This document shows positions 26,722-35,229 of a stretch of DNA of 64,000 bases, one piece after another. Each line of letters starts with the position of its first letter. The first letter of the stretch is position 1. Made by a program: the position numbers and the translations under genes. The stretch comes from Terrimesophilobacter sp964651535 (GTDB lineage Bacteria; Actinomycetota; Actinomycetes; Actinomycetales; Microbacteriaceae). The notes beneath the pieces are model-generated. The model saw only the letters and a list, made by a program, of their open reading frames with translations, did not search any database and was not told the DNA's origin. Location of the stretch: the NCBI GenBank assembly GCA_964651535.1, contig CAZYYE010000001.1:930001-994000 (forward strand). The letters run 5' to 3'.

Positions 26722-28068
26722 ATGAGCCGCATCTGGGAAAGACTGCTCAGGAGCGACGCGCAGGCGACGCGGGAGCTACCGGAAGCTGTCAGGCGAAACC
26801 TGCCGGGCAACGCCCTGCGCATCATCGGCGCGACCGCCCTGCAGAACTCCGGCGACCAGGTCGTGAAAGCATCCACGGTGCTGCCGTGGCTCTTCCACGC
26901 CCTCGGGGTTCCGAGCGCGCTCGTCGGGCTGCTCGTGCCCATCCGGGAGTCCGGTTCGATGCTGCCTCAGGCCCTCATCACCCCGTTCGTGCTGCGCGTA
27001 CACCGCCGCAAGTGGGTGTTCGTCGTCGGGGCTCTCGTGCAGGCGGCGATGGTCGCGGCGATGGCCGTCATCGCGGCATTCGCCACCGGATTGGTTGCCG
27101 GCGTACTCATCCTGACCGCCCTCGCGGTGTTCTCGCTCGGCCGCAGCCTGTGTTCGATCTCCTCCAAGGATGTGCTCGGCCGCACCGTGCCGAAGGGAAC
27201 GCGCGGGCAAATCAACGGCTTCTCGATGCTCGCCGCCGGCATCGTCGCAATCACCCTCGGTCTGCTGCTCCGTCTCATCGGCGGCGGCGATCCGCCGATC
27301 TGGATGCTCGTCGTGCTGCTTTCGGGAGGCGCGGTCGCGTGGGTGCTCGCCGCCCTCGTGTACTCGGGGGTGCGGGAGCCCGTGGAGGAATCCGCCGACG
27401 CCGTCGATCGGAACGGCGGCGACGTCGGCGACGGCAGCAGCGCGCCGTCCCTTTCGGCCGGGTTGAAAACCGCCATGACGTTGCCGAGGGACGATGTGCC
27501 TTTCCGCCGGTTCGTCACCATGCGAAGCCTGCTGCTCGTGTCGGCGCTCAGCCCGCCCTTTGTCATCACCCTCGCCGTGTCCTCCGGCGCCGGTGCGCTG
27601 AGCGGGCTCGGCGGGTTCATCATCGCCTCTGGCCTTTCCGCGGTTCTGGGTGGCCCCGTGTTCGGCAGGATCGCGGACCGCGCGAGCCGCACCCTCATGG
27701 CTGTGGGCGCTGGGGTGGCTTCGCTTACTCTCGTGGTGATGCTCGTCGTGAGTGGGCTTCCGGGTTTCGACGGAGAGTCGGTGTGGGGCGCGGCGGTGTT
27801 CGTCACGACCTACTTCCTCCTCACGTTCGTGCACACGGGGGTGCGCGTGGGGCGCAAGACCTACATCGTGGACATGGCACGAGGCGACCAGCGCACGAAT
27901 TACGTCGCGGTGTCGAACTCCGCAATGGGCATCATCCTGCTCGCCGCGGGCGGCATCAGCTCGCTGCTCGCGTTGTGGGGCGTCGAGTGGGCGATCGCGT
28001 TCCTTGCCGCGCTCGGTTTCCTCGGCGTCATCGTCGCCGCGCGGCTGCCGGACGTCTCAGCACGCTGA
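26722..28068 (+). CDS. MFS transporter
   Basis: 448 aa, about twelve membrane helices with an amphipathic N-terminus and a long polar loop (about 225-255). The conserved loop between helices 2 and 3 reads FVLRVHRRKW. It is placed between paaZ and the paaI-regulator pair, so uptake of phenylacetate or a related aromatic acid, or export of an intermediate, is plausible but not shown. It converges on the TetR gene with 26 bp between stops. Confidence 0.8.
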   Translation: MSRIWERLLRSDAQATRELPEAVRRNLPGNALRIIGATALQNSGDQVVKASTVLPWLFHALGVPSALVGLLVPIRESGSMLPQALITPFVLRVHRRKWVFVVGALVQAAMVAAMAVIAAFATGLVAGVLILTALAVFSLGRSLCSISSKDVLGRTVPKGTRGQINGFSMLAAGIVAITLGLLLRLIGGGDPPIWMLVVLLSGGAVAWVLAALVYSGVREPVEESADAVDRNGGDVGDGSSAPSLSAGLKTAMTLPRDDVPFRRFVTMRSLLLVSALSPPFVITLAVSSGAGALSGLGGFIIASGLSAVLGGPVFGRIADRASRTLMAVGAGVASLTLVVMLVVSGLPGFDGESVWGAAVFVTTYFLLTFVHTGVRVGRKTYIVDMARGDQRTNYVAVSNSAMGIILLAAGGISSLLALWGVEWAIAFLAALGFLGVIVAARLPDVSAR

Positions 28069-28094
28069 ACGCGGGCCCGATCACGCCGGCCGCG

Positions 28095-28694
28095 TCACTG
28101 CGTGCGCACGCCTCCGAAAGCGATCGTGACGATGTCGTTCGCCACATCGTCCGCGCTCACGGGGCCGCCGGGCTTGTACCAGTCGACGACGGACCCGATC
28201 ATGCCGAACAGGAGCCGGGTGGCGGTGCGGGGATCGATGTCTTTGCGGATGTCGCCCTCGTTTCGTGCCTCATCCACGAGGTCTGCGACGACCTGGTTGA
28301 ACGCGCGTCGACGCTCCAGGGCATTGCGTTCGAGCTCCGTGTTGCCGCGGAGGCGCAAGAGCAGGGTGACGAACGGCAACTGGTCGGTGAGCACGCCTAC
28401 GGCGGACCGCAGCAGGAACATCAGGCGGTCGATCGCCGGCCCGGTCGATGCGAGCGGGTCGATGAGGATCGCTTCGAGGCTGTCGAGCGCGCGGTCGAGC
28501 GCGAGCTGCAGGAGGTATTCCTTGCTCGGAACGTGGTGGTAGATCGCCGACTTCGTGATGCCGAGCCGCTCGGCGAGCTGGCCCATCGAGGTGGCGTCGT
28601 AGCCGTGCTGGATGAACACTTCGGCCGCCACGCGCAGGATGGACTCCTGGTCGTGGTTCTGCCGTGCGGGGGCGGCGGTGTCTGTGTCGGTCAT
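28095..28694 (-). CDS. paaR: TetR family regulator of the phenylacetate genes (PaaR-like)
   Basis: 199 aa from ATG 28694, which overlaps the paaI stop; the long open frame upstream is a shadow of paaI. HTH: ILRVAAEVFIQHGYDATSMG followed by LGITKSAIYHHVPSK. Actinobacterial PaaR proteins repress paa genes and release DNA on binding phenylacetyl-CoA. A 22-bp site at 29190-29211 matches the Corynebacterium PaaR operator as I recall it at 14 of 16 defined positions, which supports the name. Confidence 0.82.
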   Translation of the reverse strand: MTDTDTAAPARQNHDQESILRVAAEVFIQHGYDATSMGQLAERLGITKSAIYHHVPSKEYLLQLALDRALDSLEAILIDPLASTGPAIDRLMFLLRSAVGVLTDQLPFVTLLLRLRGNTELERNALERRRAFNQVVADLVDEARNEGDIRKDIDPRTATRLLFGMIGSVVDWYKPGGPVSADDVANDIVTIAFGGVRTQ

Positions 28695-29149
28695 GTTGGC
28701 TGCTCCGCTCGAAGGCGATCCTGAGTCACTGTTTTGCCGTGGCCGCGGAACTCGGCGATGATGCCCTGTTCGTTCCGAACCTCGACGTCGCAAATCACGC
28801 TGCGGCCACGCCGGGATCGGACCTGGGCCGTGGCGGTCAACAGTTCTCCCGCGCGCCCCGGTGCGTAGTAGGTGATCTCGGCTCCTGACGAGACGGTCAC
28901 GCTTCCTTCGCTGTTGCACGCCATGGCGAACGCGGTGTCGGCGAGCGTGAAAACGAGTCCACCATGCACGATCGCGTGGCCGTTCACCATGTCGTCGCGC
29001 ACCGCCATCGTGACGATGGCGTGGTCTTCGCTCATCTCCACGACATCCATGCCGAGCAGTTCGGTGGATGCGCGGTCGTCCCGCAGCATCGTGTCCGGGC
29101 GTTCGTAGCTGTGAGGAAGCGCTGCGGTACCGGAAGCGGCGTCGCTCAT
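28691..29149 (-). CDS. paaI: Hydroxyphenylacetyl-CoA thioesterase PaaI (hotdog fold)
   Basis: 152 aa. The hotdog segment GHAIVHGGLVFTLADTAFAMACN is the PaaI signature with the catalytic Asp in LADTAF. The rest of the sheet, with SSGAEITYYAPGRAGELLTATAQ, is typical. It hydrolyses dead-end CoA thioesters and so frees CoA when the pathway stalls. It is divergent from paaA and coupled by ATGA to the regulator gene. Confidence 0.9.
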   Translation of the reverse strand: MSDAASGTAALPHSYERPDTMLRDDRASTELLGMDVVEMSEDHAIVTMAVRDDMVNGHAIVHGGLVFTLADTAFAMACNSEGSVTVSSGAEITYYAPGRAGELLTATAQVRSRRGRSVICDVEVRNEQGIIAEFRGHGKTVTQDRLRAEQPT

Positions 29150-29151
29150 CG

Positions 29152-29180
29152 TTGACCACCTATCTGTCGGGTGTTAGCCT
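29152..29180 (+). promoter_or_regulatory. paaA promoter
   Basis: TTGACC (29152-29157), a 17-bp spacer and TAGCCT (29175-29180) form a near-consensus promoter toward paaA, with the predicted start near 29187. On the minus strand TAGGCT (complement of 29176-29181) could serve paaI, so the two promoters interleave. Confidence 0.65.
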
Positions 29181-29189
29181 AGGGCAAAG

Positions 29190-29211
29190 CCTAAACGAAC
29201 GGTCGGTCAGT
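29190..29211. promoter_or_regulatory. Probable PaaR operator
   Basis: Read on the minus strand the half site is ACTGACCGACCG followed by TTCGTTTAGG. This agrees at 14 of 16 fixed positions with the imperfect palindrome I recall for Corynebacterium glutamicum PaaR (ACTNACCG centre NAGT). It sits just downstream of the paaA start point and over the presumed -35 of paaI, so one bound repressor could block both directions. Confidence 0.6.
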
Positions 29212-29272
29212 TGCCAAGTGCCTGCAGCCTTTCGCAATCTGAATCGACTCCCCGCAATCGAAGGTGATGAGC

Positions 29273-30268
29273 ATGGCAGCCGCCCCAAAGACCAAACGCA
29301 GCGTTGACGCGGAGCTTCCGGAGGACCCGGCCGGCCGCGCCCGTTTCGACGAGCTCATCGCCGCCGATCAGCGCGTGGAGCCCACCGACTGGATGCCGGA
29401 CGCATACCGCAAGACGCTCGTGCGCCAGATTTCCCAGCACGCGCACTCCGAGATCATCGGCATGCAGCCGGAGGGCAACTGGATTACGCGCGCCCCGAGC
29501 CTCAAACGCAAGGCGATCCTCATGGCGAAGGTGCAGGATGAGGCCGGGCACGGGCTCTACCTCTACTCGGCGGCGCAGACGCTCGGAACTCCCCGCGATC
29601 AGATGACGGAGGACCTGATCAGCGGCAAGGCCAAGTACTCGTCGATCTTCAACTACCCCACTCCCACATGGGCCGACATGGGTTCGATCGGCTGGCTCGT
29701 GGATGGGGCCGCGATCTGCAACCAGGTGCCGCTGTGCCGCGCATCCTACGGGCCGTACGCGCGCGCGATGGTGCGCATTTGCAAGGAAGAATCCTTCCAC
29801 CAGCGGCAGGGTTTCGAGATCCTGCTGCACTTGTCGCGTGGCACGAAAGAACAGCATGAGATGGCGCAGGAGTCCGTGAACCGCTGGTACGCGCCGGCGC
29901 TCATGATGTTCGGCCCGCCGGATGCCGACAGCCCGAACTCCGCGCAGAGCATGGCGTGGAACATCAAACGGTTCAGCAACGACGAATTGCGTCAGCGTTT
30001 CGTGGACATGATCGTGCCGCAGTCCGAAGTGCTCGGGCTCACGCTTCCCGACCCCGACATCAAGTGGAACGAGGAGCGCGGCCACTACGATTTCGGCGAG
30101 CTCGACTGGGATGAGTTCTACGAGGTGCTGAAGGGCCGCGGGCCGGCGAACGCCATCCGCCTGGAGCGCCGCCGCACGGCGCACGAAGATGGTGCCTGGG
30201 TGCGCGAGGCCGCCGCGGCATACGCCGAGCGTCGCCGACGGGAATCCGAGAAGGCACGGGCCGCCTGA
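29273..30268 (+). CDS. paaA: 1,2-phenylacetyl-CoA epoxidase, catalytic subunit A
   Basis: 331 aa. Of the three stacked starts (GTG 29264, ATG 29267, ATG 29273) the last is chosen, because GAAGG lies about 8 nt upstream. Ferritin-like di-iron subunit: metal-binding KVQDEAGHGLYLY and CKEESFHQRQGFEIL. With PaaB, C and E it converts phenylacetyl-CoA to the 1,2-epoxide. First gene of paaABCDE. Confidence 0.96.
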   Translation: MAAAPKTKRSVDAELPEDPAGRARFDELIAADQRVEPTDWMPDAYRKTLVRQISQHAHSEIIGMQPEGNWITRAPSLKRKAILMAKVQDEAGHGLYLYSAAQTLGTPRDQMTEDLISGKAKYSSIFNYPTPTWADMGSIGWLVDGAAICNQVPLCRASYGPYARAMVRICKEESFHQRQGFEILLHLSRGTKEQHEMAQESVNRWYAPALMMFGPPDADSPNSAQSMAWNIKRFSNDELRQRFVDMIVPQSEVLGLTLPDPDIKWNEERGHYDFGELDWDEFYEVLKGRGPANAIRLERRRTAHEDGAWVREAAAAYAERRRRESEKARAA

Positions 30269-30573
30269 TGAGCACTCCAGGAACGAATGACACCGAGCCG
30301 TGGCCCCTGTGGGAGGTGTTTGTGCGCTCGTCGCGTGGGCTGTCCCACTTGCACGCCGGTTCCCTGCACGCTCCGGATGCCGAAATGGCGGTGCGGAACG
30401 CGCGCGACCTGTACACGCGGCGCAACGAGGGCGTCTCCATTTGGGTCGTGCGGTCCACCGACATCACGACATCCGACCCCGACGCGAAGGGTGCGTTCTT
30501 CGAGAGCCCGCGCGGCAAGGAGTACCGCCACGCGAGCTATTACACGGAGTCTGAGGGCGTGAAGCACCTGTGA
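30268..30573 (+). CDS. paaB: 1,2-phenylacetyl-CoA epoxidase, structural subunit B
   Basis: 101 aa, usual length. WPLWEVFVRSSRGLSHLHAGSLHAPDAEMA and NEGVSIWVVR are typical PaaB segments. Its ATG starts on the last base of the paaA stop (TGATG), and its stop overlaps paaC by four bases. It bridges the PaaAC core. Confidence 0.95.
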   Translation: MSTPGTNDTEPWPLWEVFVRSSRGLSHLHAGSLHAPDAEMAVRNARDLYTRRNEGVSIWVVRSTDITTSDPDAKGAFFESPRGKEYRHASYYTESEGVKHL

Positions 30574-31385
30574 GCGATCAGACGTTCCGGATTTCGGCGG
30601 GGGAGGCTCTCACCGCCGAGAAGATCACCGAGGCCGGCGAGAAACCGACAGAGGCGGTGGCGAACTACGCTCTGCGCCTCGGCGATGATGCACTGATTCT
30701 GGCCCAGCGGCTGGGTTGGTGGATCGCACGTGCGCCGGAGCTGGAAGAGGATGTCGCCCTCGGCAACATCGCGCTCGACCAGCTCGGCCATGCCCGCTCG
30801 TTCCTGAGTTACGCGGCGCTCGCGTGGGACAAGACCGAAGATGATCTCGCCTATTTCCGGGATGAGCCGGAGTTTGTGAACCTGCAGATCGTCGAGCAGC
30901 CGGACGGCGACTTCGCGGCGACGATCGCGCGGCAGTTCATCATTTCGCACTTCCAGTTCGAGTTGTACCGCCGGCTGGAGATGTCGACCGAGTCGATGCT
31001 TGCCGCGATCGCCGCGAAGGCCGTGAAGGAGGTCGACTACCACCGCGACCACGCCACCCAGTGGGTGCTGCGGCTCGCGCTCGGCACCGAGGAGTCGCGT
31101 CTCCGCATGATCGCGGGGTTGGGTGTGATGTGGCCGTACGTGGACGAATTGTTCCGCGACGACGAGCTCGTGGAGTCTCTGGGCGATGCGGCCGTGCTGC
31201 CGTCGTCGCTGCGGGAAGACTTCGATGCGGTGACGGGCGCCGTGCTGGCGGAGGCTGAGCTGGAGCGCCCGGAGGGTTTCGTGGCGAGCGGCGGCGGACG
31301 GGACGGAATCCACACGGAGTTCTTCGGGCCGCTGATCGCGGAGATGCAGGTGCTCGCGCGCGCGCATCCGGAGGCGACGTGGTGA
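30570..31385 (+). CDS. paaC: 1,2-phenylacetyl-CoA epoxidase, structural subunit C
   Basis: 271 aa ferritin-like partner of PaaA. LGDDALILAQRLGWWIARAP and ALGNIALDQLGHAR are family motifs. Like other PaaC proteins it keeps the fold but is not the catalytic di-iron subunit. GTG start overlaps paaB, and its stop overlaps paaD (GTGA). Confidence 0.94.
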   Translation: MSDQTFRISAGEALTAEKITEAGEKPTEAVANYALRLGDDALILAQRLGWWIARAPELEEDVALGNIALDQLGHARSFLSYAALAWDKTEDDLAYFRDEPEFVNLQIVEQPDGDFAATIARQFIISHFQFELYRRLEMSTESMLAAIAAKAVKEVDYHRDHATQWVLRLALGTEESRLRMIAGLGVMWPYVDELFRDDELVESLGDAAVLPSSLREDFDAVTGAVLAEAELERPEGFVASGGGRDGIHTEFFGPLIAEMQVLARAHPEATW

Positions 31386-31930
31386 CGATGGCGGCGAACG
31401 CGAGCCTGGAGGCCGAGGCCCGGCCGAAGCCCACGGAGGGTGAGGGCGTGCACGTGTGGAATCTTGCGGCGACGGTGCTCGACCCGGAGGTTCCCGTGCT
31501 CACGATCGAGGATTTGGGCGTGCTGCGCTCTGCCGAGGTGGTTGACGGCCGCGCGGTGGTGACGATCACGCCGACGTATTCGGGTTGCCCCGCGATGGAT
31601 GTCATGCGGGAGGATGTGCTCACGGTGCTCCACGACGCCGGGTATGAGGATGCCGAGGTGAGGCTCGTGCTCGCGCCGGCGTGGACGACGGACTGGATGT
31701 CGGAGGCGGGCAAGGCGAAGCTCGAGAAGTTCGGTATCGCGCCGCCGACGGGGCATGCCGCGGTGGCCGGGCGTGCGGGCGGCCCGGTGCGTGTGGCGAT
31801 GTCGGTGAAGTGCCCGCAGTGCGGTTCGCTGGACACGACGGAGTCGAGCCGGTTCGGGTCGACCGCGTGCAAGGCGCTGTACACGTGCAATGCGTGCCAT
31901 GAGCCGTTCGACTTTTTCAAGGTGATTTGA
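31382..31930 (+). CDS. paaD: PaaD: Fe-S cluster maturation factor of the epoxidase
   Basis: 182 aa from GTG 31382, chosen for its GTGA overlap with paaC; ATG 31388 is an alternative. DUF59/MIP18-like N-terminal domain (LDPEVPVLTIEDLGVLR, TYSGCPAMDVM) and a C-terminal zinc-ribbon-like part with KCPQCGS and TCNACHEPF. Thought to help insert the Fe-S cluster needed by PaaE. Confidence 0.93.
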   Translation: MTMAANASLEAEARPKPTEGEGVHVWNLAATVLDPEVPVLTIEDLGVLRSAEVVDGRAVVTITPTYSGCPAMDVMREDVLTVLHDAGYEDAEVRLVLAPAWTTDWMSEAGKAKLEKFGIAPPTGHAAVAGRAGGPVRVAMSVKCPQCGSLDTTESSRFGSTACKALYTCNACHEPFDFFKVI

Positions 31931-31931
31931 C

Positions 31932-33044
31932 GTGGGGCTCGAGCCGGCGCCGCAGCGGAAGCGCGCCCGTTTCCATCCGTTGACCGTGCGCGAGGTGCGG
32001 CGGCTGACGGAGGATTCGATCGAGGTCACGTTCGACGTGCCGGAGGAGTTCGCGGACAACTACGACTACGAACCAGGCCAGTACCTCGCGCTGCGCATGA
32101 ACCTGAACGGCCGCGAGTTGCGCCGCAGCTATTCGATTTGCGCTGTGCCGGTGCCGGGGGAGTTGCGCGTGGCGATCAAGCGCGACCTGGGCGGCGAGTT
32201 TTCGACGTGGGCGAACGAGTCGCTTACCCCGGGCACGGTCATCGATGTCATGAGCCCGCAGGGCACGTTCACCACGGAAATAGCTCCCGATACGAACCGG
32301 CACTATGCGGCGATCGCGGCGGGCTCCGGGGTGACGCCGATCATGTCGCTTGCGCGCACGATTTTGCGCGCATCGCCGAACACGCAGTTCAGTCTCATTT
32401 ATTCGAATCGCACCGCCAATGATGTGATGTTTCTGGAGGAGCTCGCGGAGTTGAAGGATGCGTTCCCCGCGCGGTTTGCCCTGTATCACGTGCTCACGCG
32501 GGAGAAGCGGGCATCCGAGATCATGTCGGGGCGGCTGGATGCGGAGCGGCTGGGGACGTTTCTCGAGTACTTGGTGCGTCCGGGCGATGTGGACGAGTGG
32601 TTCATTTGCGGCCCGTTCGAGCTTGTGCAGCTTGTGCGGGACACGCTCGAGGAGGCGGGGGTGGATCGCCACCACGTGCGCTTCGAGCTGTTCACAACGG
32701 ATCGGCCTGACCGCCCGGAGGGTTCTGTCGGTCGGCCGGTGATCGTCGATGAGGGCGATGCGGTACGTAAGATCACGTTCACGCTGGATGGGTTGACGGC
32801 CTCCATCACCACGCCGGCGCACGGGCGCGAGACGGTGTTGAATGCGGCGTTGCGGGTGCGGCCGGATGTGCCGTTCGCGTGCGCGGGCGGAGTGTGCGGC
32901 ACGTGCCGCGCGATTCTCGTGGATGGAACGGTCACGATGGACGAGAATTACGCGCTCGAACCGGAGGAACTGGAGCGCGGCTATATTCTTACCTGCCAGT
33001 CGCACCCCACGAGCGATGAGGTCACCGTCAACTACGACAGCTAA
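31932..33044 (+). CDS. paaE: PaaE: phenylacetyl-CoA epoxidase reductase
   Basis: 370 aa. FAD-binding domain with RRSYSICAVP, NAD-binding domain with AAGSGVTPIMSL and IYSNR, and a C-terminal plant-type [2Fe-2S] ferredoxin domain with CAGGVCGTCRA and a final Cys in LTCQSHP. Passes electrons from NADPH to PaaA. GTG start lies one base after the paaD stop. Confidence 0.95.
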   Translation: MGLEPAPQRKRARFHPLTVREVRRLTEDSIEVTFDVPEEFADNYDYEPGQYLALRMNLNGRELRRSYSICAVPVPGELRVAIKRDLGGEFSTWANESLTPGTVIDVMSPQGTFTTEIAPDTNRHYAAIAAGSGVTPIMSLARTILRASPNTQFSLIYSNRTANDVMFLEELAELKDAFPARFALYHVLTREKRASEIMSGRLDAERLGTFLEYLVRPGDVDEWFICGPFELVQLVRDTLEEAGVDRHHVRFELFTTDRPDRPEGSVGRPVIVDEGDAVRKITFTLDGLTASITTPAHGRETVLNAALRVRPDVPFACAGGVCGTCRAILVDGTVTMDENYALEPEELERGYILTCQSHPTSDEVTVNYDS

Positions 33045-33049
33045 CGCCC

Positions 33050-33135
33050 GTTCCCTGAGGTTCTCGAAGGTAACCGCGAAGTAACTGAAACCTCGCTCCC
33101 TGAGGAGCGCGCAGGGCGCGCGTCTCGAAGGGAGC
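33050..33135. repeat. Tandem palindromic repeats after paaE
   Basis: A hairpin at 33095-33135 pairs gctccctgag with ctcgaagggagc around an inner gcgcgc/gcgcgc stem. A shorter, imperfect version with the same ccctgag...ctcgaagg core lies at 33050-33075. This core is a dispersed palindrome known from many bacterial genomes. Here the pair ends the paaABCDE transcript and may act as a terminator. Confidence 0.55.
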
Positions 33136-33162
33136 CCGCCCATTACCCCTAGGATTCATCCC

Positions 33163-33933
33163 ATGATCGACCTGACGATAGCCGACAACCTGGCCGAGCT
33201 GACCCTGAACATCCCGGACAAGCTGAACGCCCTCGACGACGCGGCCCTTTCCGAACTAGGCACCCGCTTACAGGAGGCGCAATCCGCGAAGGTCCGCGCC
33301 CTGCTCATCCGCGGCGAGGGTCGGGCGTTCTGTGCCGGCCGCGACATTTCGGCGGTGGATCCGGCGACGGATGACGCGCTCGCGTTCCTGAAGGATTCGT
33401 TCGGCCCGGTGATGCGTACACTGGCCGATTTCCCTGCACCGACGTTCGCGGCAGCGCACGGTGCGTGCCTCGGCATCGGTCTCGGTCTGCTCATCGCGAC
33501 GGACGTCGTATACGTGTCGGAGACCGCAAAGTTCGGCTCGCCCTTCGCGAACCTCGGTGCTGTGTTGGACTCCGGCGGCCACGCTCTATTCTTCGAGCGT
33601 CTGGGTGTCCACCGCGCTCTGGACCTGATCTATACGGGCGAGCTCATGACCGGTGCGGAGGCGGTGGCGGCTGGTTTGTTCAGTCGTGCGATCCCGGATG
33701 CTGAGCTACTCGATTTCACCCGCGCCAAGGCCACAACGGCGGCGTCTGGCGCAACGCAGGCGTTCCTGGCGAGCAAGAGTCTGATCGCGCAGTTGCGTGA
33801 CGACCGTGTCGGCTTGTGGGAGTCGGTAGCGGCCGAAAACGTGGAGCAGGAGCGCCTGCGTACGACGGCCGACTACCGCGAGGGTTTCGCGGCGTTCCAG
33901 CAGAAGCGGAAGGCAACATTTACTGGCAAGTAA
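33163..33933 (+). CDS. paaG: PaaG-like 1,2-epoxyphenylacetyl-CoA isomerase (crotonase family)
   Basis: 256 aa. Crotonase fold with RGEGRAFCAGRDIS and HGACLGIGLGLLIATD as the oxyanion hole. GAVLDSGGHALFFERLG carries the single catalytic Asp of PaaG, where hydratases have Glu. Isomerises the ring epoxide to the oxepin substrate of PaaZ. A TAGGAT -10 at 33150-33155, seven bases before the ATG, suggests its own near-leaderless promoter beyond the repeats. Confidence 0.87.
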   Translation: MIDLTIADNLAELTLNIPDKLNALDDAALSELGTRLQEAQSAKVRALLIRGEGRAFCAGRDISAVDPATDDALAFLKDSFGPVMRTLADFPAPTFAAAHGACLGIGLGLLIATDVVYVSETAKFGSPFANLGAVLDSGGHALFFERLGVHRALDLIYTGELMTGAEAVAAGLFSRAIPDAELLDFTRAKATTAASGATQAFLASKSLIAQLRDDRVGLWESVAAENVEQERLRTTADYREGFAAFQQKRKATFTGK

Positions 33934-34054
33934 AGTCAGATACCTATTGCACTATTCGAGTCGTGTTGCGTATTCAATTTAGGAGAGCGTCTACAGCGTT
34001 TCCGCTTGATGGCTGCCATGATATCGATTGTCAAAGAAAAATCGGAGGCCCACA
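33934..34054 (+). promoter_or_regulatory. AT-rich leader and promoter of the DUF262/HEPN pair
   Basis: Base composition drops sharply after the paaG stop. TTGCAC (33947-33952), an 18-bp spacer and TATTCA (33971-33976) could be the promoter. CGGAGG at 34042-34047 stands 7 nt before TTG 34055 and decides that start. No direct repeats or transposon ends were recognised. Confidence 0.45.
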
Positions 34055-35227
34055 TTGACTGATATTGGAACTGACTGGCTTGAGGCGGGCGACACCGATG
34101 AAGCTGATGAGAATCTAGGTCAAATCGACGAATATGACCTCACGTCATCGCCAAACGACTTCAACGTCAAGACTATTTATGACTTCATAGAATCCGGCGC
34201 GGTGAAGATCCCCGGGTTTCAAAGGAATTACGTGTGGGACATTCGCAGAGCGAGCAAGCTTATTGAAAGTTTGATAATTGGCCTGCCGGTTCCACAGGTC
34301 TTTCTCTACGAAGAGGGTCGCAACAGTTTCCTCGTCATTGATGGGCAACAGCGCCTCATGACTATTTATTACTTTATTCGTGGCCGCTTTCCGCGTCGCG
34401 ACAAGCGGGTTGAGATTCGACGGGTTCTTAGTGAGCAAGGTCGAATTCCGGACTCAATCCTCGAAGACTACAACTACTTTGACAACTTCAACTTGCAGCT
34501 TCCGGAAATTTCGCCAGGGCGGCCGAACAAGTTCAACAAGCTCAATTACCACACTCTTGATGACTACAAACTGCAGTTTGACCTGAGGACGATCAGGAAC
34601 GTTATCGTGAAGCAAGTGCGCCCGTCGAACGATGATTCCTCAATATATGAAATGTTCAATCGACTAAATACTGGTGGAATTTTGTTAACGCCACAGGAGA
34701 TTCGGTCAAGCCTTTATCATTCGGATTTTTTCGACGCACTTTCCCGAATGAATCTGGACCCTCGATGGCGCACTCTGATTGGGCAGCCGAACGCTGACCT
34801 CCATATGCGCGATATTGAAGTCCTCTTGCGAGGCATTGCGATATGGAAGATGGGTGGCGAGTATGCCCCATCGATGGTGAAATTTCTCAATCGATTCTCT
34901 AAGGAAGCGGAAAACTACGACAAGATAACTATTCAGGAAATCGAGTCTATTGTGAGCAAAGTCTTGGATGCGCTTGACGCCGTTCCTCGCACGCCTTTCC
35001 TCACGAAGCAACAGCGCTTCAGTCTCCCTCTATTTGAAGCAGTGTTTGTGGCAGCCGCGAAAAAATTCAAATCAAATGAAAGTTGGACGTTAGATCCCGA
35101 CTTGGTGCGAGATCTGGCAGATTCCGAAGAGTTCCAAGTCTTCGCGCAAGAACAGACAACGAACACTAGCAACGTGAAAGGCCGACTGAGGATCGCTGAG
35201 GAGATCCTCTACAGAAATAGAGCGTAA
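34055..35227 (+). CDS. DUF262 (ParB/GmrS-like) domain protein
   Basis: 390 aa from TTG 34055, set by the strong CGGAGG before it; a TTG at 34028 lacks one. The DUF262 domain is clear: IPGFQRNYVW (52-61), the catalytic-type motif IDGQQR (95-100) and FNRLNTGG (201-208). In characterised relatives (GmrS of type IV restriction, BrxC-independent DUF262 defence proteins) this domain binds or hydrolyses NTPs and works with a nuclease. Here the C-terminal part is helical and I see no DUF1524 HNH domain, so it would need a partner. Lower-GC codon use than all flanking genes indicates recent transfer. It is two bases from a HEPN-like gene. Confidence 0.85.
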   Translation: MTDIGTDWLEAGDTDEADENLGQIDEYDLTSSPNDFNVKTIYDFIESGAVKIPGFQRNYVWDIRRASKLIESLIIGLPVPQVFLYEEGRNSFLVIDGQQRLMTIYYFIRGRFPRRDKRVEIRRVLSEQGRIPDSILEDYNYFDNFNLQLPEISPGRPNKFNKLNYHTLDDYKLQFDLRTIRNVIVKQVRPSNDDSSIYEMFNRLNTGGILLTPQEIRSSLYHSDFFDALSRMNLDPRWRTLIGQPNADLHMRDIEVLLRGIAIWKMGGEYAPSMVKFLNRFSKEAENYDKITIQEIESIVSKVLDALDAVPRTPFLTKQQRFSLPLFEAVFVAAAKKFKSNESWTLDPDLVRDLADSEEFQVFAQEQTTNTSNVKGRLRIAEEILYRNRA

Positions 35228-35229
35228 GA

